From CAZWLY01 sp964634465 (GTDB lineage: Bacteria; Desulfobacterota; Desulfarculia; G963662305): a stretch of 64,000 nucleotides of DNA. Below the pieces are notes generated by a model. The model ran no database searches. It saw only the letters and a program-made list of their open reading frames with translations, and was not told the DNA's origin. The position numbers and the translations under genes were made by a program. This document shows, one piece after another, positions 52,513 through 60,484 of the stretch. The stretch covers positions 186,001 to 250,000 of the forward strand of contig CAZWLY010000001.1 of assembly GCA_964634465.1 (NCBI GenBank). Direction: 5' to 3'. Each line of letters begins with the position of its first letter. Position 1 is the first letter of the stretch.

Positions 52513-52655
52513 TCCGGGGCCGGGCCTTGTGAGCGATCGGCCTCGAGGGGCGTCGGAATCGGTCGGAGAAGTAGAGACGAGGCCCCGGCCGGACGCCGAA
52601 TCGGGTCTCGGTTGGGCGTTGGGGGGCTCTCTTTCAAGCCCCCAACTCCTCAATC

Positions 52656-54131
52656 TCAATCCAAGAGCCGCTTTTCGCCCTCGAGCTTCCTGATCTCGGT
52701 CAGGTCCTGGCTGACCTCGAGGCAGCCCTTGTAGTTGCCCTCGGCGTCACGCACGGCGAAGTAGCGAATGTAGATGAACCGGCCGCCCAGCTCGATCCAG
52801 AACTCGGCCGTGTCCCGGTCCTTGGACTTGAAGGAGTCCAGGATCTGGTTGACCAGGTGGACGCTTTTGGGCGGGTGGCAGTTTCTGACCTCCCGACCGA
52901 TGACGGCCGGGCTGCGGGGGAAGATGCGCTCCGGGCCGTCGGAGTAGTAGGCCACCCGGTCGTTCTCGTCGACAAAGGTCAGATCGACCGGCAGGTGGGT
53001 CAGCATCAGGTTGATCTGCTCCAACGTCAGCCGGCCGGTGTCCAGGCCCAGAACGTCGGCCACGTCTCTCAGGGCCTCGGCCGGGGCCGGTTCCTCGACC
53101 GCCGGCTGCGGCGCGGCCTCGACCTTTTCCGGCCAGCCCGAATCGGGTTCGACCCAGGCGTAGCCGATCTCGGGCTCGCCCTCCTTGACCTCGATCCATT
53201 CCGCCTCGGAGAGCATGTCCAGGCTGGTCGGGTAGAGGATGTGTTCTTCCTTGTAGATCATCTCCCGGATGGCCTTGATCGCCTCCTTGAGTGCCGCTGC
53301 GGTCTGCTCGGGCTGGGAGCGCTCGAAGGCCTCCCTGGCCGCCTTGAGGTTGGCCCGAATCTCGTCGTGGATGGCCCACATCACCTGGGACGGTCCGGTG
53401 AAGTGGTGGGCCTCCAGGAGAGGAAAGAGCTGGTTCTCCTTTCTGAGATAGTGGACGTTGATCTCGGCCAGGCGATCGATGAGCCCGCCCAGTTCGTCCT
53501 TGTGCTCGGCAAAGGCCTCGTCGCTGGGCGGCGTCCCGAGGCGGCCGAGGACCAGGGAGACGGCGCTCATGATCTGTTCGGAGGCCCGGTTCTCCTTCAT
53601 GAAAGTGTGAACCGGATGGCCGGGCGGCGGCTGGGGCAGGTCGTGCTCCTCCAGGGCCTCCTTGAACAGTTCGACGTGAACGTCGCACAGCCGTTTGACC
53701 TCCTCCACCGGCAGCCCCTCCGCGATGAGCTGCTGCTCCAGCCGGGCGATCTCCGGGGCGTCTACGCCGTGGATGATCTCCTTGAACCGCTTCTTCAAGA
53801 CCTCCATGTCCACGTCGGCGTGGAGGTCGCGAATGATCGCCTTGAGAGCCTCCTGGCGGGCCGCGGGGTCGAGGGCCGGACCGGTTCCGGCCGGGCCCGC
53901 CTCCTCGCCGGTCCGGGCCTTGATTTCGGCGGCGATGCCGGAGATCAACCGGTCGAGATCGACTCCGGCCATGTTCGCCGCCAGCTTCAAGGTGGCCACC
54001 TTGCCCATGGTCTTGCGCATGATCGGGTTTTTCAGGTTCTTGAAGTGGGGAGAGACGGTTATCAGGTAGTCCACCAAAAACGGATAGGCCGTCAACAGCT
54101 CGTCGATCTTGGTGTTGGGACTCAGTTCCAT
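52656..54131 (-). CDS. DUF1858-DUF438-hemerythrin-PAS sensor-like protein
   Basis: 491 residues. DUF1858 (~1-60: NTKIDELLTAYPFLVDYLI), DUF438 (~90-150: QEALKAIIRDLHADVDMEVLKKRFKEIIHGV), hemerythrin-like helical domain (~170-310, with His/Glu in EEHDLPQPPPGHPVHTF, RKENQLFPLLEAHH and YKEEHILYPTSLDML) and a C-terminal PAS domain (~365-480: LPVDLTFVDENDRVAYYSDGPERIFPRSPAVIG, CHPPKSVHLVNQILDSFKSKDRDTAEFWI). Seen in anaerobes; thought to sense oxygen, NO or redox through diiron and heme-like ligands. No output domain, so it probably acts through a partner. Confidence 0.88.
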   Translation of the reverse strand: MELSPNTKIDELLTAYPFLVDYLITVSPHFKNLKNPIMRKTMGKVATLKLAANMAGVDLDRLISGIAAEIKARTGEEAGPAGTGPALDPAARQEALKAIIRDLHADVDMEVLKKRFKEIIHGVDAPEIARLEQQLIAEGLPVEEVKRLCDVHVELFKEALEEHDLPQPPPGHPVHTFMKENRASEQIMSAVSLVLGRLGTPPSDEAFAEHKDELGGLIDRLAEINVHYLRKENQLFPLLEAHHFTGPSQVMWAIHDEIRANLKAAREAFERSQPEQTAAALKEAIKAIREMIYKEEHILYPTSLDMLSEAEWIEVKEGEPEIGYAWVEPDSGWPEKVEAAPQPAVEEPAPAEALRDVADVLGLDTGRLTLEQINLMLTHLPVDLTFVDENDRVAYYSDGPERIFPRSPAVIGREVRNCHPPKSVHLVNQILDSFKSKDRDTAEFWIELGGRFIYIRYFAVRDAEGNYKGCLEVSQDLTEIRKLEGEKRLLD

Positions 54132-54341
54132 GGCTCCATCCCCCTTGAAATCGTCGGCGGCCGACCGCCGGGTTCACGCCAAAGTCGCCTGGTATGAATA
54201 TAGTCTATTTTTTATCGCCCTCAAAGCGACCGGCCGGTCGTTCCCGGCGATTCCGGGCCGGGCCGTCCGGGTTCCGGCCGCCGCCGGAATCCGACGAAAA
54301 GGAGTGGGGGGCTTTTACGAGCGGCGCGCACCCCCCGATTC

Positions 54342-55451
54342 CTACCTGATCTTGATCGTCGCCAGCGCCACCAGGGCCAGAATCCCGGCGATGATCCAGA
54401 TCCGGATGACGACCTTGGTCTCGGCCAGGCCGCGGTATTGGAGGTCGTGGTGGATGGGGGCCCGATAGAAGATGCGCCGGCCCAGCCAGCGAACGCCGAT
54501 CTTCTCCTGGACCTGGCTGGTGAAGCCTTCGACCAGGAAGACGCCGCCCAGGATGGGGAAAAGGAGCTCCTGCTTAAGCAGCACCGAGAGCACGGCGATG
54601 GTGCCGCCGATGCTCAGGGAACCGGTATCGCCCATGAATATCTGGGCCGGGTAGGCGTTGTACCACAGGAAGCCCAATCCGGCGCCGACAAAGGCCGAGG
54701 CGAAAATGGTCAGCTCGCCGGCGCCGGGCAGATAGGGATACTGGAGGTAGCCGGCCTGGATCTTGTTGCCCAGGATGTAGGCGAAAATCCCCAGCACGCC
54801 GACCACGAAGTTGGAGGGCATGATGGCCAGTCCGTCCAGGCCGTCGGTGATGTTGACCGAGTTGGAGACGAACAGGACAAAGAAAATGATGAACAGGAAG
54901 TAGATCAGCCAGCCCAGGTCGGCCAGGGGCTTCTTGTAGAAGGGGATGTATAGAAGCGAGGCCAGGCCGTCGGGTAACGGGCTCAAGGGCGAGAGGAACA
55001 ACCAGGCGAACAGGACGGCGAAGAGCCCCTGGAGGATGAACTTCTTGGACTCGCTCAGGCCCTTGTCGCCCGAGCGGCGGCGAAGCTTGGCCAGATCGTC
55101 GATGAGGCCGATCAGGCCGAACCAGACCATGGCGATGAGCGTAATCAGAATGTAGCCCGAGGTCAACCGGCCCCACAGGAGCACCGAGAGGAGCACCGCG
55201 CCGATGATCAGCGCCCCGCCCATGGTCGGCGTGCCCCGCTTGTCCTCGGCGGTGCCCAGACCGGTGTCCCGGATTTGATCGACCAGGTGGCGGCGGTGGA
55301 GATAGGTCAGAAACGGCCGGGCGACGATGAACATGAAGAACATCGCCGTCAGGGCGGCCATGATGGCCCGAAACGACAGGAACGAGGTCAGCCGGAGAAA
55401 GGAGAGGCCGGGCAGGAGTTGGCGAAGCCACTCGCTGACGAAGAATATCAT
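54342..55451 (-). CDS. mraY: Phospho-N-acetylmuramoyl-pentapeptide transferase MraY
   Basis: 369 residues, about ten membrane helices. Start at MIFFVSEWLRQ. MraY motifs: GTPTMGGALII, FGLIGLIDDLAKLRRR (acidic pair for Mg), NSVNITDGLDGLA, FMGDTGSLSIGGTI and RAPIHHDLQYRG. Makes lipid I from UDP-MurNAc-pentapeptide and undecaprenyl phosphate. Its ATG overlaps the stop of the murG fusion (ATGA). mraY and murG stand here without the other dcw genes (murD, ftsW, murC). Confidence 0.96.
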   Translation of the reverse strand: MIFFVSEWLRQLLPGLSFLRLTSFLSFRAIMAALTAMFFMFIVARPFLTYLHRRHLVDQIRDTGLGTAEDKRGTPTMGGALIIGAVLLSVLLWGRLTSGYILITLIAMVWFGLIGLIDDLAKLRRRSGDKGLSESKKFILQGLFAVLFAWLFLSPLSPLPDGLASLLYIPFYKKPLADLGWLIYFLFIIFFVLFVSNSVNITDGLDGLAIMPSNFVVGVLGIFAYILGNKIQAGYLQYPYLPGAGELTIFASAFVGAGLGFLWYNAYPAQIFMGDTGSLSIGGTIAVLSVLLKQELLFPILGGVFLVEGFTSQVQEKIGVRWLGRRIFYRAPIHHDLQYRGLAETKVVIRIWIIAGILALVALATIKIR

Positions 55452-57514
55452 CCTTTTTCCCCTTCGCTGGCGTCCGATTCGGCCCGGCCGATGGCGGTCA
55501 GTAGGTCGTGGTAGGCCGCCTTGAGGGCGAACCTGGGGGTGAAGTCGGTGGCCGTGGTCACGAAGCCGGTCACCTCTTCCTTCAACAGTTCGGCGTCCGG
55601 GGCGACGCCCCGCCGGCACAACTCGGCCAAGGAGACCAGGGCGGCCCGCCTGAGTTGCCAGTAGCGGCTGAGTCTCAGGCCAGTCAAGGCCTCCACCGCC
55701 CGCCTGTCGACGCCGACCCGTCCCAGGGCCAGGGCCGCGGCGCCGGCCGCCTCGAAGCTCTTGTCTTCGAGGGCCGAGATCAGCCGGGCCTGGAAGCCGG
55801 TCCGGTCGCTCAACCGGTCGGCGAAGTGCCCCAGCGCCTTGGCGGCGTGGGAGCGGACCTCGTAGTAGGGATCGGTCAGGGCGTGCTCGAGGGCCTGCTC
55901 CAACTCGGGGGTGAAGACGTCGAGCTGGATCAGGCTTGTCAGGCAGTTGCGCCGGATGAAGCCCACCTGGACGAAGTCGCCGCCGAAGAGCCGTTGCAAC
56001 CGGCCGACCGGCGTTCGGTCGGTCAAGAGATTGATGAGATGATCCACCTTGGAGGCGTCGCCCAAAAGGCCGATCAACTTGACGCCGACGTTTCTCAGTT
56101 GCCAACTCGGCTCGACCAGGAGCTGGGCCGAGCGGCGGCGGTAATACTCCAGTTCGGCCGGATCGGGAATGACCGCGGCCGGGTCGTAGGCGGCCGGGTC
56201 TTTCTGGCAGGCTCGGGTCAACAGGGCCAGCAGGCCGAAGTGGGTCGGCGGCGGCGGCGGGATCGGCCCCTCGGGCCGGGGCGGCTCTTCGGCTTCCGGG
56301 TCCAGGACCAGCCGGGCGATGGCTTCGGCCGCCCGTCCGGCCATGAATCGACCGGCCTTCTTAGCCAGTGATTCGAGTCGATCCTCGTCCGAGAGCAGGT
56401 CGAGGATTCGCTGGGCCAGGACCGAGCCGTCCAGGCCTGGCGTCAGCCTGCCGTCGCGGATGAGCACGTCCTCGTAGAGCACCTCGGCCCCGCCCAGGGC
56501 GGCCAGGGCCCGGGCGTTTTGGACCTGATGGTCGCCGGGCAGGTTGGGTTTGGGGATCAACAGCGCCGCCTTGTTCAAGGCCGAGATCTCGTGAATCGCC
56601 CCGGCCCCGGCCCTGCAGACGACCAGGTCGGCGGCCGAGTAGGCGGCGGCCATGTCGTGGAGATAGATTTCGGGTCGGTAGAGCCCCTTGAATCGCTCGG
56701 CCCAGTCGGGGCCGTAGAGTTGGGTCAGGTAACTCTTGGTCTCCTCCTCCGGATGGTGAGTCCGGCTGCCCAGGCCCAGGCCGTGGAGGACGAAGACCGG
56801 CCGGTCGCACTCCTCCAGGAATTTCAACGCCTCGACCACCGCCCGGTTGATCGTCCGCGCCCCCTGGGAGCCGCCGAAGACGAGGACCAGCCGCGTCCCG
56901 GGCGGCAGGTCGAGGCCCAACCTCCTTCGGGCCTGGGCCTTGTCCTCCACGGCCAGCGTATCCCGGACCGGATAGCCGACCACCTTGGCCTTGAGCCCGT
57001 TCGCCTTGGGACCGCTGAGAGGGAAGGTCAGGAAGACGTGATCGGCCCGGCTGGCCATCAATTGGTTGAGCTTGCCCAAGACGGCGTTGGCCTCGTGGAT
57101 GACCACCTCGGTTCGGGTCAGCCCCAGTCGGCCCAGAAGCGCCTGGGCCATGACCGTGGGCGCGGCGGCGTAACCGCCGGTGGCCAGGACGTAATCGGGC
57201 TTGTAGCGCCACAGGGTGAAGGCGGCCTTGATCAAGCCCCAGCCCAGGACGGCGGCGAACCTGGCGAAGCCCAGGGGGCGGCGGGGCGAGGTGTAGGGGG
57301 CGGCGGGGATGAAGGTCAGCGGCAACCCGGCCTGGGGCACGATGAGAGCCTCGGCCCGGTCTTTGACGCCGAAGTAGCGCACCTCGGCCCGGCCCAGGCG
57401 GGCGACAAAGGCCCGGCCCATGGCCAGGGCCGGGTTGACGTGACCCGAGGTGCCGCCGCCGGTGAGCACCAGGCGGGGATTTCGGCCGCTGTCTTTTGCC
57501 TGAATCCGGGTCAT
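55448..57514 (-). CDS. murG: MurG glycosyltransferase fused to a C-terminal HEAT-repeat domain
   Basis: 688 residues; MurG is normally ~360. Residues ~1-400 are MurG: LVLTGGGTSGHVNPALAMG, YKPDYVLATGGYAAAP, VVIHEANAVLGKLNQLMAS, VLVFGGSQGARTINRAV, DLVVCRAGAGAIHEISALNKAALLIPKP and PGDHQVQNARAL. It transfers GlcNAc to lipid I, giving lipid II. A Pro/Glu linker (~405-425) leads to ~260 residues of helical repeats (WQLRNVGVKLIGLLGDASKV, CLTSLIQLDVFTPELEQALEHALTDPYYEVRSHAAKALGHF, AAGAAALALGRVGVDRRAVEAL) typical of HEAT/PBS lyase repeats. Start chosen at MTRIQAKDSG. Continuous frame, no sign of a join error. Confidence 0.9.
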   Translation of the reverse strand: MTRIQAKDSGRNPRLVLTGGGTSGHVNPALAMGRAFVARLGRAEVRYFGVKDRAEALIVPQAGLPLTFIPAAPYTSPRRPLGFARFAAVLGWGLIKAAFTLWRYKPDYVLATGGYAAAPTVMAQALLGRLGLTRTEVVIHEANAVLGKLNQLMASRADHVFLTFPLSGPKANGLKAKVVGYPVRDTLAVEDKAQARRRLGLDLPPGTRLVLVFGGSQGARTINRAVVEALKFLEECDRPVFVLHGLGLGSRTHHPEEETKSYLTQLYGPDWAERFKGLYRPEIYLHDMAAAYSAADLVVCRAGAGAIHEISALNKAALLIPKPNLPGDHQVQNARALAALGGAEVLYEDVLIRDGRLTPGLDGSVLAQRILDLLSDEDRLESLAKKAGRFMAGRAAEAIARLVLDPEAEEPPRPEGPIPPPPPTHFGLLALLTRACQKDPAAYDPAAVIPDPAELEYYRRRSAQLLVEPSWQLRNVGVKLIGLLGDASKVDHLINLLTDRTPVGRLQRLFGGDFVQVGFIRRNCLTSLIQLDVFTPELEQALEHALTDPYYEVRSHAAKALGHFADRLSDRTGFQARLISALEDKSFEAAGAAALALGRVGVDRRAVEALTGLRLSRYWQLRRAALVSLAELCRRGVAPDAELLKEEVTGFVTTATDFTPRFALKAAYHDLLTAIGRAESDASEGEKG

Positions 57515-57764
57515 TGAAAAATCGATTTCTCCGTGTTGGGGCCATATTTTATGCCCATCGACTCCCGATAGCAAGGTTATAGCCGATCCACCGTCCGGCC
57601 GGCGCGGCGCGCCCGAATCGAACTCTACGGTCTGAGCCGCCGGCCGGCCAACAGAGCGCCGTTGGGGTATACTTGGCCAAGGGAGGCGAGACAATGTCTT
57701 GACAGGCGGAGTAATCGGTAACATCATTGGGCGCGATCGAGTTTGTTCAAGAGGTGCACCTTAA

Positions 57765-58139
57765 ATGGAACGCGTCGTGGTTTGCCCCTACTGCAAGCGA
57801 CCTTCGCCCGAGCCGGTCGCGCCCGGGTTGACCTACTCATGCGGCTGCGGGGCGATCTTTGCCGCCCTGAGCCAAGATGAACTGGGCTCGGGCCTGTTCG
57901 AGATGGTCAGCAACCTTTTCACCGACGCCGACAGCCCGCTTGAGGAGTTGCTCGAAGAGTGTCAGGTGACCGTCTATCCCTACCGGCCGGAGTTCAAGGC
58001 CGATCAGGCTTCCGGCCTGGCCGAATTCATCAGGGAGGTCCGGTTCGATTCCAGCCGGGAACCGGAGCTGAATCTGGTCTGGGTTCTGCCGGGCGAGCCG
58101 TCCGACCCGGTGGCCGATTTTGAGCCGAGCCCGAACTAA
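57765..58139 (+). CDS. Protein of unknown function with an N-terminal zinc ribbon
   Basis: 124 residues. The N-terminus has VCPYCKRPSPE and YSCGCGAIF, a four-Cys ribbon. The rest is acidic with a probable helix-strand fold (LEELLEECQVTVYPYRPEF). It is not a family I recognise. AGAGGTG lies before the ATG. It overlaps the KptA-like gene by 20 bp, followed by cobD with a 4-bp overlap, so three genes form one transcript. Possibly the partner of the KptA-like protein. Confidence 0.7.
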   Translation: MERVVVCPYCKRPSPEPVAPGLTYSCGCGAIFAALSQDELGSGLFEMVSNLFTDADSPLEELLEECQVTVYPYRPEFKADQASGLAEFIREVRFDSSREPELNLVWVLPGEPSDPVADFEPSPN

Positions 58140-58881
58140 CCAGGCCAGGCAAAGACTCTTAAAACTGCTGGAGTACATGCTCTCCCGGCGGCCGGACGAA
58201 TTCGGCCTGGTTCCTCAGGACGGCTCCTATCGCCTCAAAGACGTCTTGAAGGCCCTTCAGGAAGAGGGCTCGCCGGTCGGGGAGGGCCGACTGGCCGAGC
58301 TGAACGTCCTGGCCGCGGCCGACGGCGAGCCCGCCCCGCTGGCGATCGAAGGCGGCCGGATTTCATGGCGCAAGCAAGTCCCGCCGGAGCCGAGTTACGT
58401 CGATGAGCCGCCGGCGCTGCTCTACGGCTTTTGCCGCCGCCGGGCCCACGCCCACGTGACCGAGCGGGGGCTTGGCCCCTCCAGCGGCGAGTGGGTGGTG
58501 CTGGCTGAAGAGAAGGCCATGGCCGAGCGGCTGGGCCGGCGCATCGACCGGGAGCCGATCATCATCGTCGTCCAGGCCAGGCGGGCGGCCGAGACGGGTC
58601 AGGTCTTCCACCGCCTCGGCCAGGCCGTCTATCTGACCGACGAGATTGCACCCCATCTTTTGACCCTGCCGCCGCCGCCCAAAGATAAGCCGGACCGGGA
58701 AAAACCGGCCCGGACCGAGCCGAGGCCCAGGATGCCCGCTCCCGACGCCATGCCCGGCAGCTTCAGGCTGGGGGTCGAAACCGATGACCGGAAGCAGGAG
58801 CGCCGCCGGCGGGAGCGCTCCAAGAAAGCCCGCCTCAAGGAGCGTCGCCGCCGCAGACGGGGGAAAGAGGACCGGTTTTGA
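58120..58881 (+). CDS. Degenerate KptA/Tpt1-like (RNA 2'-phosphotransferase fold) protein
   Basis: 253 residues from a TTG (start uncertain; no clear ribosome site). Residues ~10-50 (RLLKLLEYMLSRRPDEFGLVPQDGSYRLKDVLKALQEEG) match the winged-helix half of KptA. Residues ~100-175 (LYGFCRRRAHAHVTERGLGPSSGEWVVLAEEKAMAERLGRRIDREPIIIVVQARRAAETGQVFHRLGQAVYLTDEIAPHLL) match the ADP-ribosyltransferase half, but HGT reads GFC and HVHLS reads WVVLA, so the catalytic His residues are lost. The C-terminal ~70 residues form a highly basic Arg/Lys tail, suggesting RNA binding. Confidence 0.7.
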   Translation: MSRARTNQARQRLLKLLEYMLSRRPDEFGLVPQDGSYRLKDVLKALQEEGSPVGEGRLAELNVLAAADGEPAPLAIEGGRISWRKQVPPEPSYVDEPPALLYGFCRRRAHAHVTERGLGPSSGEWVVLAEEKAMAERLGRRIDREPIIIVVQARRAAETGQVFHRLGQAVYLTDEIAPHLLTLPPPPKDKPDREKPARTEPRPRMPAPDAMPGSFRLGVETDDRKQERRRRERSKKARLKERRRRRRGKEDRF

Positions 58882-59816
58882 TCGCCCTCGCCGCCGGCAT
58901 AGTCCTCGATCTCATCATCGGCGACCCCCAGACCTGGCCCCACCCGGTCCGCTGGATGGGCCGGGCGATCGACTCCGGCCGCCGCCTGATCCAAAGGGCC
59001 GATCTCTCCGAAGCCAATCAGCGCCGGGCCGGTCTTGTCCTGAGCCTGATCCTCATCTTCGGCGTCTGGGGCGCGGCCCGGTTCATCCTGGCCGCGGCCT
59101 CGGCCGCGGCCGGGCCGCTGGCCTGGTTCATCGGGGCGGTGATGGTCTGGTGGAGCCTGTCGTTCAAGGACCTCTTCGATCACGTCCGGCCCGTGGTCGA
59201 GGCGCTGGCCTCGGACGATCTGGCTGAAGCCAGACGGCGCTTGAGCCTGATCGTCGGCCGGGAGACGGCCCATCTGGACCGGACCGGGGTGGTTCGGGCC
59301 GGTTTGGAGACGCTGGCCGAGAGCCTGGCCGACGGACTTGTCGCCCCGCTGTTCTTCATCGTCCTCGGCGGTCCGGCGATGGGGTTGGCCTACAAGGCGG
59401 TCAACACCCTGGACTCCATGCTCGGTTACCGGCACCCGCCCTTCACCCATCTCGGCCGCTGGCCGGCCAAGATAGACGACGGGGCCAACTGGATTCCGGC
59501 CCGACTGGCTTTCGGCGTCATCCTTGCCGGCGCGGCTCTCAAGGGTCTCGACGTTGGCCGGGCCTGGCGGGCGGGCTTGAGCGAGGCCGGAAAATCCTCC
59601 AGCCCCAACGCCGGCTGGCCCGAGGCGGCGCTGGCCGGGACGCTGGACGTGTCCCTCTTGGGCCCGGCCGTCTACGCCGGCCGGAACGTGGCCAAACCCT
59701 TCATCCACGAACAGGGCCGCCCCCCGGACTTGGACGACCTCCAGCGAGGCGTCGGGTTGATTCACGCCTCGGGTCTTTTGGCCTGCGGCCTGGCGGTGGC
59801 GGCGAGCTTGATTTGA
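58878..59816 (+). CDS. cobD: Adenosylcobinamide-phosphate synthase
   Basis: 312 residues, TTG start overlapping the previous stop by 4 bp. CbiB/CobD marks: LAAGIVLDLIIGDPQTWPHPVRWMGRAI, SLSFKDLFDHVRPVVEAL, LSLIVGRETAHLDRTGVVRAGLETLAESLADGLVAPLFFIVLGGPAMGLAYKAVNTLDSMLGYR, GAALKGLDVGRAWRAGLSEAGKSSSPNAGWPEAALAG. Integral membrane enzyme that attaches aminopropanol phosphate to cobyric acid in B12 synthesis. No other cobalamin genes lie in the window. Confidence 0.93.
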   Translation: MIALAAGIVLDLIIGDPQTWPHPVRWMGRAIDSGRRLIQRADLSEANQRRAGLVLSLILIFGVWGAARFILAAASAAAGPLAWFIGAVMVWWSLSFKDLFDHVRPVVEALASDDLAEARRRLSLIVGRETAHLDRTGVVRAGLETLAESLADGLVAPLFFIVLGGPAMGLAYKAVNTLDSMLGYRHPPFTHLGRWPAKIDDGANWIPARLAFGVILAGAALKGLDVGRAWRAGLSEAGKSSSPNAGWPEAALAGTLDVSLLGPAVYAGRNVAKPFIHEQGRPPDLDDLQRGVGLIHASGLLACGLAVAASLI

Positions 59817-59958
59817 GAGAGTCTGGTCTCGGGAACGATCTCGACTGAACAGGCGGACCGGAGCGTCGATTCGCCGCCGCGAGCGTTCAGCCTTCGACTT
59901 CCTTTTCTCCACCCTTAAGGTTTGCGTTGCCGATAAGCCAAATATTTGCAGCCGGCTT

Positions 59959-59986
59959 TTGGCTCGGCCGGGATTTCGGTTATGAT
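59959..59986 (+). promoter_or_regulatory. Putative sigma70 promoter upstream of the small zinc-ribbon gene
   Basis: TTGGCT (59959-59964), 16-bp spacer, TATGAT (59981-59986). Transcription would begin near 59993 and run through repeat copy 5 before the small gene at 60161. The rest of 59817-60160 holds no gene. Confidence 0.45.
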
Positions 59987-60031
59987 TACCAGTAGGCAGC
60001 GGACTTCAGGCCGGTTTCGAGTCACCCCCCT

Positions 60032-60143
60032 ATGAACAACCCCGCCGCAAGCGAGGGAGTGTCGGCCGCAGATGCAGAGTCGTTTCTCTTTGGCCCAAGC
60101 TGCGGGGAATGAACCCCCGGCGGGCGATGACCCTCCCGCGGGG
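60032..60143 (+). repeat. Dispersed intergenic repeat, copy 5 (opposite orientation)
   Basis: Plus strand from 60032: ATGAACAAC, CCCCGCCGC-AAGCGAGGGAG, GCAGATGCAGAGTCGTTTCT, GGCCCAAGCTGCGGGGAA, then TGAACCCCCGG-CGGGCGATG and CCCGCGGGG. The frame from the ATG gives 26 codons to TGA (MNNPAASEGVSAADAESFLF, then GPSCGE). It lies in the leader of the small zinc-ribbon gene, 17 bp from its ATG. Confidence 0.8.
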
Positions 60144-60160
60144 ACAAACGAGAAGTGAGC

Positions 60161-60334
60161 ATGAGCGACGAAGACAGGCGAGTGGAACGGGAAGAGGTGG
60201 ATTCGCTGTGCCCCGAATGCGGGTACGCCTTCAAGACTTTTGTGGACCGCATTCTGCCGGACGAGATGGACAGCGATCGCGATCAGACGATCGAGTGCCC
60301 CCAGTGCGGCTGCCAGGAGTGCATCGTCAAGTAG
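60161..60334 (+). CDS. Small zinc-ribbon protein (57 residues)
   Basis: MSDEDRRVEREEVDSLCPEC, then GYAFKTFVDRILPDEMDSDR, DQTIECPQCGCQECIVK. Five or six Cys in CPEC / CPQCGC-x2-C form a zinc ribbon. GAGAAGTGAGC lies directly before the ATG. Strongly acidic. Probably a small RNA polymerase- or RNA-linked ribbon, but I do not recognise a family. The next gene (purC) runs in the opposite direction. Confidence 0.65.
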   Translation: MSDEDRRVEREEVDSLCPECGYAFKTFVDRILPDEMDSDRDQTIECPQCGCQECIVK

Positions 60335-60484
60335 GCCGAAACCAGGCCGGTCGGCGACGGGGACAGGCTTGGGCCTGTTGACAGCTCATCGAGCCGGGGC
60401 GGCCGCGAGGCGGGTCGGGCCGGGCGGCCGGCTCGAGCACTCCTTACGCTCGAAGGGCCGGTCCGCCCGGTTTAGTATCGTGGA

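Noticed and set aside
52618..52646. Hairpin between ubiE and the DUF438 gene as a terminator
   Set aside because: The stem has a bulged G and neither side carries a T-run.
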